A stretch of DNA of 64,000 nucleotides from Methanobacteriota archaeon (GTDB lineage: Archaea > Halobacteriota > Methanomicrobia > Methanomicrobiales > Methanospirillaceae). The stretch is taken from NCBI GenBank assembly GCA_029547605.1, contig JAKPPB010000033.1, positions 47,375 to 111,374 on the forward strand. Reading direction: 5' to 3'. Below, piece after piece: positions 36,099-44,963 of the stretch. A program made the position numbers and the translations under genes. Numbering within the stretch: position 1 is the first letter of the stretch; each line of letters begins with the position of its first letter. The notes below the pieces were generated by a model. That model did no database searches. It saw only the letters and a list, made by a program, of their open reading frames with translations, and had not been told where the DNA came from.

Positions 36099-38939
36099 TC
36101 AGATGACAATGATATCATCGCTCTGTTTCTTTTTCTTTTTGAACGGTGCCGCTGACCTGAGTTCCCGCACCCGATCACGGGGAAGGCCTGACCTGCACGA
36201 GATCGTGGACTCATCGATCTCGTGGAGTGTCTCGATATTATACACGCCGGCCCGGAGCAGCGCCTCCCGGGTGGACTCGGTCACTCCCCTGATCCCGAGG
36301 ATCTCTCTTCTCCCCTTCTCGTACTGTGCGCTGCTGACCTTCTCCGGGACAGGTCTTCCCAGCGCGGATGCAACAGTCCCTATATGCCTGTACACGGTAT
36401 CAGGCGAGATTCCGGTTCTCGAGGAGATATACAGGGGATGTACAGACAGGAGATCTTCGGGGCGGCTGAACCCCGCTTCGATATACTTCTTGAGGCTCAC
36501 GGCCGGCAGGCCCGTCTCCTTCAGGCGCCTCTCACCGGCGACCTTCTTTGCTTCGGCCTGGAGACTCTCTGCCTCCTTCTCGCCCACCCCCGCCTGCCTG
36601 AGCACAGACCGGTCAACCAGTCCAAGGCTTTCGATATCGTTGATGCCTGCTTCATGCAATTTTCGTATCACGCCTGCAGGGCTCCTCCCTCTCCTTGGCG
36701 GGAGGATTGACCGCACAAATTTGCGGCAGTCAGAGCGCCGGCGGAGCAGGTCGAGCACTTCGGCGGCCTCTTGCTGGAGCCTCCCTGCCTCGGCGCTGCT
36801 GATCCCAAGGATCTTTTCAAGTGCTTCAACATGGGTGTTCGCAAGGTCGTATACCGTGTAGAGGTGCGCTGCGAGCATCCTCTGGTGTATGGCATCCGAG
36901 AATGAAGGCATCAGGGCAAGTGTCTCCCTGTGTGAGCTGATATGGTGGCAGAGCGGGCACCCGATGTCCCAGGGCCGGGCGCCTTTCCTGACAAGGCGGA
37001 CGGAGTGGAGACGGTGGGTGGGGCAGACCTCGTCGGTCCTGAGCGCAAAACCCCACATGGTCATGGGCAGGCCGATATTGAAGCTGCAGGCGGGGTAATT
37101 TGTGCAGCCTATGAACTGGGTCTGGTTGCGGAGGTGCCTGATCCTGATGTCATGTCCGCACATGGGGCAGGGCCCAAGCGTCAGCTCTTCGGCGGTCTGG
37201 TCCATGATCTCGTCGCCTATCTCCTGCCTGTGGGCTTCGAGCTGGTCAAAGACCTGGTGGAGCATCCCCCGCGACTCGTCGATCACGTCGGCGCGGGAGC
37301 GTGCCTTCTGCTTGATCTGCTGCATGTGCGCTTCAAGCGTCTGGGTCATATCAGGGCGGGTGATGGTGTCGGCATGGTGCTCAAGGCTTTCGATGACAGC
37401 CCTTCCAACGAGGGTAGGCCGAAGCGGGTTGCCCTCCACGTATTTCCGGGAGACGAGTTTCTGGATGACCTCGTGCCGGGTGCTCTTGGTCCCAAGGCCG
37501 AGCTCCTCCATCCTCTGGATCAGCCGGCTCTGGGTGTATCTCGGCGGCGGTTGTGTCTCCTTCTCCTCCATCGTGACCGAGATGAGCGGGAGCGTCTCCC
37601 CCGCCGCAAGCGCCGGGATGACGTACTCGGTCGCAGCACTGTAGGGATACACCTTTCGCCACCCCGGCTCTGTGATCTGCCCGCCGGTAATCGTGTATGG
37701 TTCGCCTGCGGCAGAGAGCAACACCTTCATCGTCCGCCAGCGGGCGTCCGGGGAGAGTGTCGCAAGGAAGCGCCTGACGACCAGTTCGTATATCTTCCAG
37801 CGGTCCTCGCCGAGCCCTTCCCTGTGTGCTGCCCCGGTTGGGTGGATCGGCGGATGGTCGGTGCTCGTCTTCTTGCCACGGGTGGGGGTCGGCCTCCTGT
37901 TGGCCATCACCCATTCGACGTCCTGCCGAAAGGCAGTCGGCCTGATCGCGGAGAGGATCGCGGACAGGTCGAGGGTGGGCGGGTATACTGTGTTGTCGGT
38001 CCTCGGGTAGGAGATGAACCCGTTCATGTAGAGATCTTCAGCCAGGCGCATGGCGTTTGCCGCGGAGAACCCGAGCCGTGCTGCGGCGACAATGAAGGAG
38101 GTGGTGTCAAACGGCGAGGGCGCCCTGTCCGCCTTTGCACCCTCCTTAACGTCAGTGACAACGAGCGGTTCGCGTGTCCGGTCGCGGGCGCCCTCCGCCA
38201 GACTCTTCTCAGTGAACCGCGAGGTGGTATGCCTTGCTTCCACCTCCTCTCCCTGCTTTTTCGTGAGGAGGCGCAGCTGCCAGTACTTCTCGGGTACAAA
38301 GGCTTCGATCTCGCGCTCCCGGTCCACGATCATGGCAAGTGTCGGGCTCTGGACTCTCCCGACCGAGAGGATGTTCGCGCCCCCCCTCCGTGCCGCAAGG
38401 GAGATGAACCGCGTGAGGGAAGCACCCCAGACGAGGTCGATTACCTGCCTCGCCTCACCTGCGGCTGCAAGGTCGAAGTCAAGTTCGGTCGTTGCCGAGA
38501 AAGCGTGCCGGATCTCTTCGGGGGTGATGGCAGAGAACCGCGCACGGTCCACGCGGACACGGGGGTTTGCTTCCCTCACAAGCTCATACGCCTCTTTTCC
38601 TATCAGTTCCCCCTCGGTGTCAAAGTCGGTCGCGATCGTGACGCGTGTGGCTTTCCTTGCCAGTTTCTGGAGCAGGGCGACGATCTTCTTCTCGGTGGGG
38701 ACCTTCACCGTGGGAGCGTCAATCAGGCTCCGGGGTGTACGTGTCTCGCTTCGCCAGTTCGAATATCCCTGGACGAAGTCGATCTCGACAACATGTCCTT
38801 TCAGCCCCACGACCACGGTCTCGTCGAACTCGTAACTCGAGATACCCCCCTCCCTCACCTCTCGGACCTTCTCTTTTCCGGCGAGTATCCCCGATATTCT
38901 TCGTGCAGAGATGTTCTTCTCGGTGACAATGAGGTACAT
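36099..38939 (-). CDS. topA: DNA topoisomerase I (type IA) with long C-terminal HhH-like tail
   Basis: I take the ATG at 38939 (MYLIVTEKNISARRISGILA, the TOPRIM start). The 946 residues contain ATDFDTEGELIGKEAY (TOPRIM acidic triad), SVGRVQSPTLAMIVDRE, and the active-site Tyr in NGFISYPRTDNTVYP. A zinc-finger pair follows (LGPCPMCGHDIRI ... CTNYPACSFN, and CPTHRLHSVR ... GCPLCHH). The last ~270 residues are a series of helix-hairpin-helix-like units (TVYDLANTHVEALEKILGI, KLHEAGINDIESLGLVDRSV, KYIEAGFSRPEDLLSVHPLY, LLRAGVYNIETLHEIDEST). It relaxes negative supercoils by single-strand passage. It starts eight bases after gatB. Confidence 0.95.
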   Translation of the reverse strand: MYLIVTEKNISARRISGILAGKEKVREVREGGISSYEFDETVVVGLKGHVVEIDFVQGYSNWRSETRTPRSLIDAPTVKVPTEKKIVALLQKLARKATRVTIATDFDTEGELIGKEAYELVREANPRVRVDRARFSAITPEEIRHAFSATTELDFDLAAAGEARQVIDLVWGASLTRFISLAARRGGANILSVGRVQSPTLAMIVDREREIEAFVPEKYWQLRLLTKKQGEEVEARHTTSRFTEKSLAEGARDRTREPLVVTDVKEGAKADRAPSPFDTTSFIVAAARLGFSAANAMRLAEDLYMNGFISYPRTDNTVYPPTLDLSAILSAIRPTAFRQDVEWVMANRRPTPTRGKKTSTDHPPIHPTGAAHREGLGEDRWKIYELVVRRFLATLSPDARWRTMKVLLSAAGEPYTITGGQITEPGWRKVYPYSAATEYVIPALAAGETLPLISVTMEEKETQPPPRYTQSRLIQRMEELGLGTKSTRHEVIQKLVSRKYVEGNPLRPTLVGRAVIESLEHHADTITRPDMTQTLEAHMQQIKQKARSRADVIDESRGMLHQVFDQLEAHRQEIGDEIMDQTAEELTLGPCPMCGHDIRIRHLRNQTQFIGCTNYPACSFNIGLPMTMWGFALRTDEVCPTHRLHSVRLVRKGARPWDIGCPLCHHISSHRETLALMPSFSDAIHQRMLAAHLYTVYDLANTHVEALEKILGISSAEAGRLQQEAAEVLDLLRRRSDCRKFVRSILPPRRGRSPAGVIRKLHEAGINDIESLGLVDRSVLRQAGVGEKEAESLQAEAKKVAGERRLKETGLPAVSLKKYIEAGFSRPEDLLSVHPLYISSRTGISPDTVYRHIGTVASALGRPVPEKVSSAQYEKGRREILGIRGVTESTREALLRAGVYNIETLHEIDESTISCRSGLPRDRVRELRSAAPFKKKKKQSDDIIVI

Positions 38940-38947
38940 GGGACTCC

Positions 38948-40387
38948 TCACTCATCCCCGGAGAGTAGGCTCGTGAGCACCCGGTTCACATCGCCCGGCT
39001 TTGCACATCCGCGCGTCTTTCTCATGACCTGCCCGACGAGGAAGTTCAAGGCTTCCTTTTTGCCCTGGCAAAAATCGGCGACTGCCTGGGGGTTCTCGGC
39101 GATGGCCTCCCGTGCTGCAGCAGTCACGGGGTCATTTGCTCCTTCTTCTGCCGCCGTGATCACGAAGAGCCCAAGCCTCCCGATGCACTGCCGAGGGAGT
39201 TCGCATGTACCTGTATCCCTGATCTGGTCGAGCAGGCTCCTGAGGACCTCCACAGCTGCTTTCTCGGTGATTTCGCCAGCCTGGCGGATGAGGAGAAGCT
39301 CCTTGAAGTGGTCGAGGGGGACACCGCGGATGCTCATGTCCCGGTAGTTGAGCTCTCCAAGGAGCGTATCTGCCACCCATGTTGCGGTTGCCGTCGAGAC
39401 CCTCAGGTCGGCGGGCAGGCTTTCGTAAAACTCGGCGATCTGCCAGTCTCCCGTCAGTGTCGCGGCGTGGGTGGGAGAGAGCCCGTAGTCCTTGATGAAC
39501 CTCAGCTTCCTCGCATCAGGGAGCTCGGGGATCTCGATCTCCTCTGCCCAGTTGCGGACGCGAAGGGGGCGGAGGTCAGGCTCCGGGAAGTACCGGTAGT
39601 CCTGCTCCATCTCCTTGCTCCGCGAGGAGGTGGTGACCCCGCGGGCTTCGACAAAGTGCCGCGTCTCCCGGGCGATCTTCTGGCCCCTCCGAATCGCGTT
39701 TTTCTGCCGGGTCACCTCAAACGTGAGCGCTTTCTCGACGCCCTTGTAGGAGGTGATGTTCTTGACCTCCACGCGCTCGCTTCCCGCAAGCGAGATGTTT
39801 GCATCGACACGAAGCGACCCCTCCTTCTCGCTGTCAAACACGCCGAGGTACTCGAGAGTCGCCCTGAGCTTGTTCAGGAAGCGGCGTGCCTCCTTCGGCG
39901 ACCGAAGGTCCGGCTCGGTCACGATCTCAATCAGCGGGATCCCGGCGCGGTTGTAATCGACGAGGGTATATTTCGGACGGTCCGCTCCACCCTTGTGGAC
40001 GAGCCTTCCGGGGTCCTCCTCCATGTGGACCCGGGTGATCCTGACCCTCTTTTCCCCCTCGTCTCCCTCGATGTCAAGGTAGCCGCAGACGGCAAGGGGC
40101 TTGTCGTACTGGGTGATCTGGTATCCCTTGTCGAGGTCGGGATAGAAGTAGTTCTTCCTGGCAAACTCCGACTCTTCAGGGACCTCGCAGTTCAGGGCTT
40201 TTGCGACCTTGAGGGCGAACTCGACCGCTTTTTTGTTAATCTTCGGGAGCGAGCCGGGAAGACCCAGGCAGACCGGGCAGACATGCGAGTTTGGCGGGTC
40301 ATCCCGGTAATCGGTCGAGCACCCGCAGAAAAGCTTGGTGGCGGTGTCGAGCTGGCAGTGGATCTCGAGGCCCACGATCACTGTCAT
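38948..40387 (-). CDS. gatB: Asp/Glu-tRNA amidotransferase subunit B
   Basis: GatB phosphorylates Asp- or Glu-charged tRNA and hands it ammonia from GatA. The 479 residues start [21 protein letters not shown], the invariant GatB N-terminus with a zinc-binding CGC ... [12 protein letters not shown] pair, then [52 protein letters not shown] and a tail domain ending [22 protein letters not shown]. It overlaps gatA by four bases (ATGA) and is the third gene of gatCAB. Confidence 0.97.
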   Translation of the reverse strand: MTVIVGLEIHCQLDTATKLFCGCSTDYRDDPPNSHVCPVCLGLPGSLPKINKKAVEFALKVAKALNCEVPEESEFARKNYFYPDLDKGYQITQYDKPLAVCGYLDIEGDEGEKRVRITRVHMEEDPGRLVHKGGADRPKYTLVDYNRAGIPLIEIVTEPDLRSPKEARRFLNKLRATLEYLGVFDSEKEGSLRVDANISLAGSERVEVKNITSYKGVEKALTFEVTRQKNAIRRGQKIARETRHFVEARGVTTSSRSKEMEQDYRYFPEPDLRPLRVRNWAEEIEIPELPDARKLRFIKDYGLSPTHAATLTGDWQIAEFYESLPADLRVSTATATWVADTLLGELNYRDMSIRGVPLDHFKELLLIRQAGEITEKAAVEVLRSLLDQIRDTGTCELPRQCIGRLGLFVITAAEEGANDPVTAAAREAIAENPQAVADFCQGKKEALNFLVGQVMRKTRGCAKPGDVNRVLTSLLSGDE

Positions 40388-41691
40388 GCCGATCTCCCCT
40401 GCTCGAACGCGTATGCAACGTCCACCACCCGCTCGTCCTCCATCCAGCGGCCCATGACCTGCAGGCCCACGGGGAGTCCCTCGACCTTCCCGCAGGGGAC
40501 CGAGATTGCAGGGACACCTGCGAGGTTTGCGGGGACGGTGAGGATGTCAGAGAGGTACATTGAGAGGGGGTCGCTCTTCTCGCCGAACCTGAATGCGACC
40601 GTCGGCATGGTCGGGCCGGCAAGCACGTCCACGTCGCAGAAGAGTCGCTCGAAGTCTGCCCTGACATTGTTTCGTGCTGCCTGGGCCTTGGCATAGTACT
40701 TGCCGTAATAACCCGACGAGAGGGCAAACGTGCCGAGCATGATCCTCCTTCGCACCTCCTCGCCAAACCCCTCCCTTCTCCGCTCCTGGAATGCCTCGTG
40801 CCACGGCTTCTTCGTGTCCGCCGGCGGACCGTACCGGACACCGTCAAAGCGGGCGAGGTTTGAGCTCGCCTCGCTCGTGCAGGTCACGTAATAGGCAGCA
40901 AGGGCGTAGGCCATGCTCGGCATCCTGCAGGTGATGACCTCTGCCCCTTTCCGCTCGAGGAGCGAGATCGCGTCCCAGACGACTGATGCGACCCTGGCGT
41001 CGACTCCTTCCCCGAAGAACTCCTCGGGGACACCGATCCGCAACCCCCTGATCTCGGGGTCTGGGGTATGGTGGTACGGGCAGTCACGCGAGGTCGAGTC
41101 GCGGGGGTCGTGCCCTGCGATGACCTCCATGAGGAGGCTTGCGTCCGTTACTGTCTTTGCCATGGGCCCGATCTGCTCGAGCGAGTTTGCGTAGGCGATC
41201 AGCCCGTACCTGGATACCCTGCCGTAGGTAGGCTTGAGCCCCACGATCCCGCAGAAGGCCGCAGGGCACCGGATTGAACCTCCGGTATCAGTGCCGAGTG
41301 CAAGGGGGACGAGCCCCGCGGCGACGGCGGCGGCGCTTCCACCCGAAGAGCCTCCCGGGACGCGGGAGGGGTCGGCGGGGTTCAGCGTGGGCCAGAATGC
41401 CGAGTTCTCGGTGGTCGTTCCCATGCCAAACTCGTCCATGTTGGTCTTTCCCACGATTGCGGCGCCCGCCCTCTTCAGGCGCTCGACCACCGTCGCATCG
41501 AACGGGGGGACGTAGCCCTCGAGTATCCTGGAAGCGCAGGTGGTCTCGATCCCCGCGGTTGAGATGTTGTCCTTGACTGCAACGGGAACCCCGGCAAGTC
41601 TTCCCTCCCCGAAGGGAGCTTCTGGTATCGTGCGAAGGAAGGCGGCGTACCGGTCGTCGGGATGGAACGATACGGTCCGTCCGGGCATCAC
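40384..41691 (-). CDS. gatA: Asp/Glu-tRNA amidotransferase subunit A
   Basis: The amidase subunit, 435 residues. The Ser-cisSer-Lys triad is visible: [20 protein letters not shown] (Lys), [16 protein letters not shown] and [20 protein letters not shown] (the two Ser). [18 protein letters not shown] and the C-terminal [32 protein letters not shown] segments complete the amidase signature. The N-terminus is shorter than in bacterial GatA, as usual in archaea. It overlaps both gatB and gatC by four bases, so the three are translated as one unit. Confidence 0.97.
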   Translation of the reverse strand: MMPGRTVSFHPDDRYAAFLRTIPEAPFGEGRLAGVPVAVKDNISTAGIETTCASRILEGYVPPFDATVVERLKRAGAAIVGKTNMDEFGMGTTTENSAFWPTLNPADPSRVPGGSSGGSAAAVAAGLVPLALGTDTGGSIRCPAAFCGIVGLKPTYGRVSRYGLIAYANSLEQIGPMAKTVTDASLLMEVIAGHDPRDSTSRDCPYHHTPDPEIRGLRIGVPEEFFGEGVDARVASVVWDAISLLERKGAEVITCRMPSMAYALAAYYVTCTSEASSNLARFDGVRYGPPADTKKPWHEAFQERRREGFGEEVRRRIMLGTFALSSGYYGKYYAKAQAARNNVRADFERLFCDVDVLAGPTMPTVAFRFGEKSDPLSMYLSDILTVPANLAGVPAISVPCGKVEGLPVGLQVMGRWMEDERVVDVAYAFEQGRSA

Positions 41692-41957
41692 ATCACCCGC
41701 GGGGCCCTGAAGAAGCCGTCTTCAGGTCCTGTGGTATTCGAAAGCGCCTCCTCCTGGGAGAGGGAAGGGACGACCTCGTCCTCGCGGAATATATTGTATG
41801 CCCTCTCCCCGGACTCCTCAGCCATCCCGACCTGGTCGAGAAGGTCGAAGTACTCCAGGATCTCGTTGAACCGCGAGGTGAACGACGCGAGTTCCTCCCG
41901 GTGAATGGCGATATCAGCGAGTTGCGCGATATGTTCGGTATCTCTCTCGGTTATCAT
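41688..41957 (-). CDS. gatC: Asp/Glu-tRNA amidotransferase subunit C
   Basis: Eighty-nine residues with the GatC pattern: [20 protein letters not shown], a helix ending [18 protein letters not shown], and the belt segment following it ([20 protein letters not shown], then GFFRAPRVM). GatC wraps GatA and GatB and stabilises the complex. As first gene it has an upstream TATA box at 42020-42032. The operon continues through topA, GGGP synthase and trmJ. Confidence 0.94.
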   Translation of the reverse strand: MITERDTEHIAQLADIAIHREELASFTSRFNEILEYFDLLDQVGMAEESGERAYNIFREDEVVPSLSQEEALSNTTGPEDGFFRAPRVM

Positions 41958-42019
41958 CCCTGGGTATGCCTCCCGTGCGGGTTCCTGTGTCCCGTATGAG
42001 GATAAGTAGTCTTGATACG

Positions 42020-42032
42020 TTTTTTTATAACC
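42020..42032 (-). promoter_or_regulatory. Putative TATA box for the gatCAB-topA operon
   Basis: GGTTATAAAAAAA on the minus strand, 63-75 bases before the gatC ATG. It is a good archaeal TATA match and the only one in the immediate region, implying a leader of about 40 nucleotides. Confidence 0.55.
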
Positions 42033-42167
42033 ATTGTTGTCCGTGCCAGGTTTGCTCCTGATTGTGCCAGGCGTTCAATATCCGGGATATGGAGCCTTCG
42101 ATCAAGAAAAGGAATGTCCGATTGCCTCGGAAATAACGCAGGTATTCAATTGTGCACTCTTACAGGA

Positions 42168-42401
42168 TCACTTCACCCGCGCAGGAAGATGCAGGCTGAT
42201 GGTAGTAAAATAGTATAGATAGTGCAAAAATTGCACTTTCCACTGTGAGTAATTGGCACATAAATATTCAAAGAGCCATGCATTGAGGGCTTCGCGAAGG
42301 GGTGCAAGGTGCTCCACGGTCTTGAGGGGCATTGCGGCAGGGTTCCGGAACCCTGGCTTAAAGAAAAGGAAAAGTTCAGGAAAACCTGACCGGGTTACCA
42401 T
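42168..42401 (-). CDS. Doubtful short reading frame between gatC and the AsnB-like gene
   Basis: A 77-residue frame with RNPAAMPLKTVEHLAPLREA and LNAWLFEYLCANYSQW reads as protein-like in its middle, while its last 25 residues are aromatic-rich and AT-driven. It could be the tail of a lost gene or a chance frame. I recognise no family. The rest of 41958-42425, apart from the TATA box, shows nothing. Confidence 0.25.
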   Translation of the reverse strand: MVTRSGFPELFLFFKPGFRNPAAMPLKTVEHLAPLREALNAWLFEYLCANYSQWKVQFLHYLYYFTTISLHLPARVK

Positions 42402-42425
42402 GCAGTACCTGTATTAGGGGGAGTA

Positions 42426-43445
42426 TCAGATGTGTTTTCCCGCCAGGTGTCCGATGTAGTCCCCCATCCTGGTATACCCTTTCCTCCTTGAGAGCCGCCG
42501 GATCTCCTTTGCGACCCCGCTTCCATACTGCATCGCCTTCTTCTCTCTCCATGCGAGGTCCCGCGGCATGTACCGTTCGGCAACCTCCCGCAGCGCCACT
42601 TTCCGGAGATTGCCGATGACTTTTCTTTCCGGCGGAAGTGCCTTTGCCGCGTTGACCACGCGCAGGTCCAGGTAGGGCAGCGAGAGAAGGACCCCATGCA
42701 GGGCAGCGACCGCCTGGTCCCGGTCTGCCTGTGCCCCGAGGGTGGCAAAGTCAGTTACGAGCTGGGACTCGATGTCTCCCGTCGTGAGGTACCTGGCATA
42801 CCCTCCGAAGAGCTCGTCGGCTCCCTGGCCGGTGAGCACCCGGGATGAGCCCAAATCACGCGCCGCACGGGCAATGAAGAAGACTGTCGTCCCGATCGAT
42901 GCATCAACGGGGCTCTTTTGTGGAATGACGCTCACCACCGCTACAAGGGCCTCCTCCACTTCTCCGCGACGAATCGCCACTCGTGTGCAGTCAAGCCCAA
43001 GGAGACGGGCGGCCGAGTCCGCCTTCTCCAGGTCGTGGGAGCCTTCGATTCCCACCGCGAGGCAGGGAAGCCCTGCCAGCACAGCGACGAGCGACGAGTC
43101 GACTCCGCCGGAGAGTGCGACTGCCCCCTTATCGGCGCGGAGCCAGACTGCCTCCCGGATGGCACTCTCCAGGTCCATCCGGGGATACTGGGGGTTGACC
43201 TCCCCGATTGCATCCCCGTCGCATGTGATCTTTCCCGCAGGCCCGGGGCCAGGAACGATACCGAGGCGGTCCCTCGCAGTGCACCCGTCCCATGAGAGGG
43301 AGAACTCTCCCCCGAATGCGGTTGCCGCGAGCGGGTTTGAACGGACCCGAGAGAGTGCCTCTTGTGGCTGGAGTCTCTCTCCTGCGACCTCCACCCATCC
43401 TCTTATCCATTCTTTGCCTGAAGAGATCGGATGGTCGGAACTCAT
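42426..43445 (-). CDS. Asparagine-synthetase-like ATP-dependent enzyme without a working glutaminase domain
   Basis: The 339 residues keep the synthetase half of AsnB: the PP-loop ADKGAVALSGGVDSSLVAVLA, RVLTGQGADELFGGYARYL and LPYLDLRVVNAAKALPPERK. The N-terminal ~90 residues correspond only to the last part of the class-II glutaminase (FGGEFSLSWDGCTARDRLGI), so the catalytic Cys at position 2 and its domain are missing and the enzyme must use free ammonia or another donor. Substrate may be aspartate or another carboxylate. It overlaps the DUF1275 chimera upstream by four bases. Confidence 0.88.
   Translation of the reverse strand: MSSDHPISSGKEWIRGWVEVAGERLQPQEALSRVRSNPLAATAFGGEFSLSWDGCTARDRLGIVPGPGPAGKITCDGDAIGEVNPQYPRMDLESAIREAVWLRADKGAVALSGGVDSSLVAVLAGLPCLAVGIEGSHDLEKADSAARLLGLDCTRVAIRRGEVEEALVAVVSVIPQKSPVDASIGTTVFFIARAARDLGSSRVLTGQGADELFGGYARYLTTGDIESQLVTDFATLGAQADRDQAVAALHGVLLSLPYLDLRVVNAAKALPPERKVIGNLRKVALREVAERYMPRDLAWREKKAMQYGSGVAKEIRRLSRRKGYTRMGDYIGHLAGKHI
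43150..43430 (-). repeat. Parent segment of an intergenic duplication (AsnB-like 5' end)
   Basis: This part of the AsnB-like gene is repeated, diverged, at 44210-44473 inside the upstream gene. Shared peptide stretches include EALSRVRSNPLAATAFGG against KALSRHRSNPPASIAFGG, and SWDGCTARDRLGIVPG against SWDGRTARDRTGIVPG. By eye about three quarters of the bases agree. Confidence 0.8.
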
Positions 43446-44473
43446 GGTTCAGGGATCCCCCGTCCATGCCAGTATGCAGCGGCAACAGTGAGTGCAGCCG
43501 GTACTACCAGGGTCCCCTCCGGCCCGACAGTCACTGCAATAACCCCGCCGATGACAGCCCCTGCGAAGAAGGCGGTAAAAACCGGTGCCAGTATTTGGAA
43601 TTCCCTCCGTGCGTGATCCCGTTCACCCGTATCCCAGCGGTCACCGGTTGCGGTCCCCGGCAGGCCTATGACAATCCCTTTTTTTACCAGGGAGCCGAGC
43701 GTCCCGGTCATGAACCCTGTCTGGACAGGCACACCTGCAACCTGCGGGACGAGGCTATTCTGGATGCCCATCGCGGCAGATGCAAGCGAGACCAGGATGT
43801 AGGCAAGAGGGAGGATGCCGGTTCCCGGGAACGGGGGATACCAGAAACCACATACTGAAAACAGGACAAGGAGCAGCACTTCGGTCACAATCAGGGTGAG
43901 GAACAGAGACCGGCCTGCCGAAGACTTTCTTGCGAACGCCCTCCCAAGGAGCATGGAGAACCCGATGCCTGCGATATACGCCAGCACCGCGACAGCGTGC
44001 AGCCCTGGTTTCCAGAAGAGGGCGGGTGCGATGAAGTCGAGGATCAGGAAGAGGAGATTCCCGCTCATCATGCTCGAGAAGACCTGCGGCAGGGCAATCA
44101 TGGTCATTGCGTCCATGAAACCGGCGGAACCCGCAAGGAGCATCGCAAGGGCAAGGACATGGGATTGAGCAGTGGAAGCCTGCGGAGTTCCGCACGGCTG
44201 CGCCCCTCCCTCTCGAAGGGGAGCAGTATCCAGTCCGGTCCGGGGATGCTGGGAATTGACCTTCCCGATTGCATCGCCGCCGCAGGTGACCTTTCCCGCA
44301 GTCCCCGGGACGATCCCAGTGCGATCCCTCGCGGTGCGACCGTCCCAGGAAACAGAGCACACTCCCCCGAACGCGATTGATGCGGGAGGGTTGGAACGAT
44401 GCCGCGAGAGTGCCTTTTCAGGCAGGAGTCTTGCTCCTGAAACAACTACCCAGCCTATAAGTTTCGGAATCAT
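43442..44473 (-). CDS. DUF1275 (YoaK-like) membrane protein with fused copy of AsnB-like N-terminus
   Basis: From the ATG at 44473 the frame gives 343 residues in two unrelated parts. Residues 1-88 (LIGWVVVSGARLLPEKALSR ... SWDGRTARDRTGIVPG) are a diverged duplicate of the N-terminus of the downstream AsnB-like protein. Residues ~100-343 are a DUF1275 membrane protein with six or seven helices: AMLLAGSAGFMDAMTMIALP, FSSMMSGNLLFLILDF, ASAAMGIQNSLVPQ and TGFMTGTLGSLVKKG. DUF1275 function is unknown. The frame is intact, so either a true fusion is made or translation starts within; no good internal start sits ahead of the first helix. Confidence 0.82.
   Translation of the reverse strand: MIPKLIGWVVVSGARLLPEKALSRHRSNPPASIAFGGVCSVSWDGRTARDRTGIVPGTAGKVTCGGDAIGKVNSQHPRTGLDTAPLREGGAQPCGTPQASTAQSHVLALAMLLAGSAGFMDAMTMIALPQVFSSMMSGNLLFLILDFIAPALFWKPGLHAVAVLAYIAGIGFSMLLGRAFARKSSAGRSLFLTLIVTEVLLLVLFSVCGFWYPPFPGTGILPLAYILVSLASAAMGIQNSLVPQVAGVPVQTGFMTGTLGSLVKKGIVIGLPGTATGDRWDTGERDHARREFQILAPVFTAFFAGAVIGGVIAVTVGPEGTLVVPAALTVAAAYWHGRGIPEP
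44210..44473 (-). repeat. Duplicate copy of the AsnB-like 5' segment, fused to DUF1275
   Basis: Diverged copy of 43150-43430. Homology begins at the start codon (IGWVVVSG against IRGWVEVAG) and fades after GDAIGKVNSQHPRTGLD, just before the first DUF1275 helix. The two copies lie about 1 kb apart in direct orientation. Confidence 0.8.
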
Positions 44474-44552
44474 TGGCCCGCCATGGTTTGCCGGGGAGGG
44501 AGACCTTCTCCTGCGTGTGGACATTGGAGGACGTGATCCAGAGATCTCTCCC

Positions 44553-44858
44553 TTACTTCCGGAGACGCTTCGCCCGCGGCTGATACTCTTTTGGGCGCTT
44601 TAAAATCACGATGCCGCCGATTGCAATCGCAACAAAGAGAATGCCAAGGACTGTCACCCATACCGGGAATGACGCGAGCGGCTCCTCTGCATGGGGGGGT
44701 AGCGGCGGGGCGATCTTCTCTGCCGCTCCCGAATCGGTCGATGGGGGGACATTGACAAGTGGCGGGGCGTCTTCGGGGGCGACGGCAACGGCTCCAGTCA
44801 AAAGAAGCCCGCAGAGTACGAGAAAAAGCCATGCAATTTGGGGGTATCTATGGGTCAT
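44553..44858 (-). CDS. Small secreted or anchored membrane protein, unknown
   Basis: The 101 residues begin with a signal peptide (IAWLFLVLCGLLLTGAVAVA), continue with a ~35-residue Pro/Ala/Glu-rich outside stretch and end with a TM helix (FPVWVTVLGILFVAIAIGGIVI) and a basic tail (LKRPKEYQPRAKRLRK). This is a bitopic layout with the C-terminus in the cytoplasm. No family is recognised. It is divergent from the pilin-like gene across 105 bases, so shared regulation is possible. Confidence 0.7.
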   Translation of the reverse strand: MTHRYPQIAWLFLVLCGLLLTGAVAVAPEDAPPLVNVPPSTDSGAAEKIAPPLPPHAEEPLASFPVWVTVLGILFVAIAIGGIVILKRPKEYQPRAKRLRK

Positions 44859-44963
44859 CGTGCGTCACCCGGGAGAATTCTCTGAAGAAATTTATGCTCC
44901 AGGCACATCAATATTTCATAACCCTTTTGATGCAAAAAGGATACCTTTGAGAAGGTTTCGTCG

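Noticed and set aside
36942..39347. 801-codon open frame antisense to topA
   Set aside because: It runs exactly opposite a complete, motif-bearing topA and part of gatB. Its composition (Arg, Gly, His, Pro, Val-rich with no domain) is what GC-rich genes produce on the other strand.
39308..40696. 462-codon open frame antisense to gatB and gatA
   Set aside because: Same cause: a shadow of well-supported genes with no recognisable domain.
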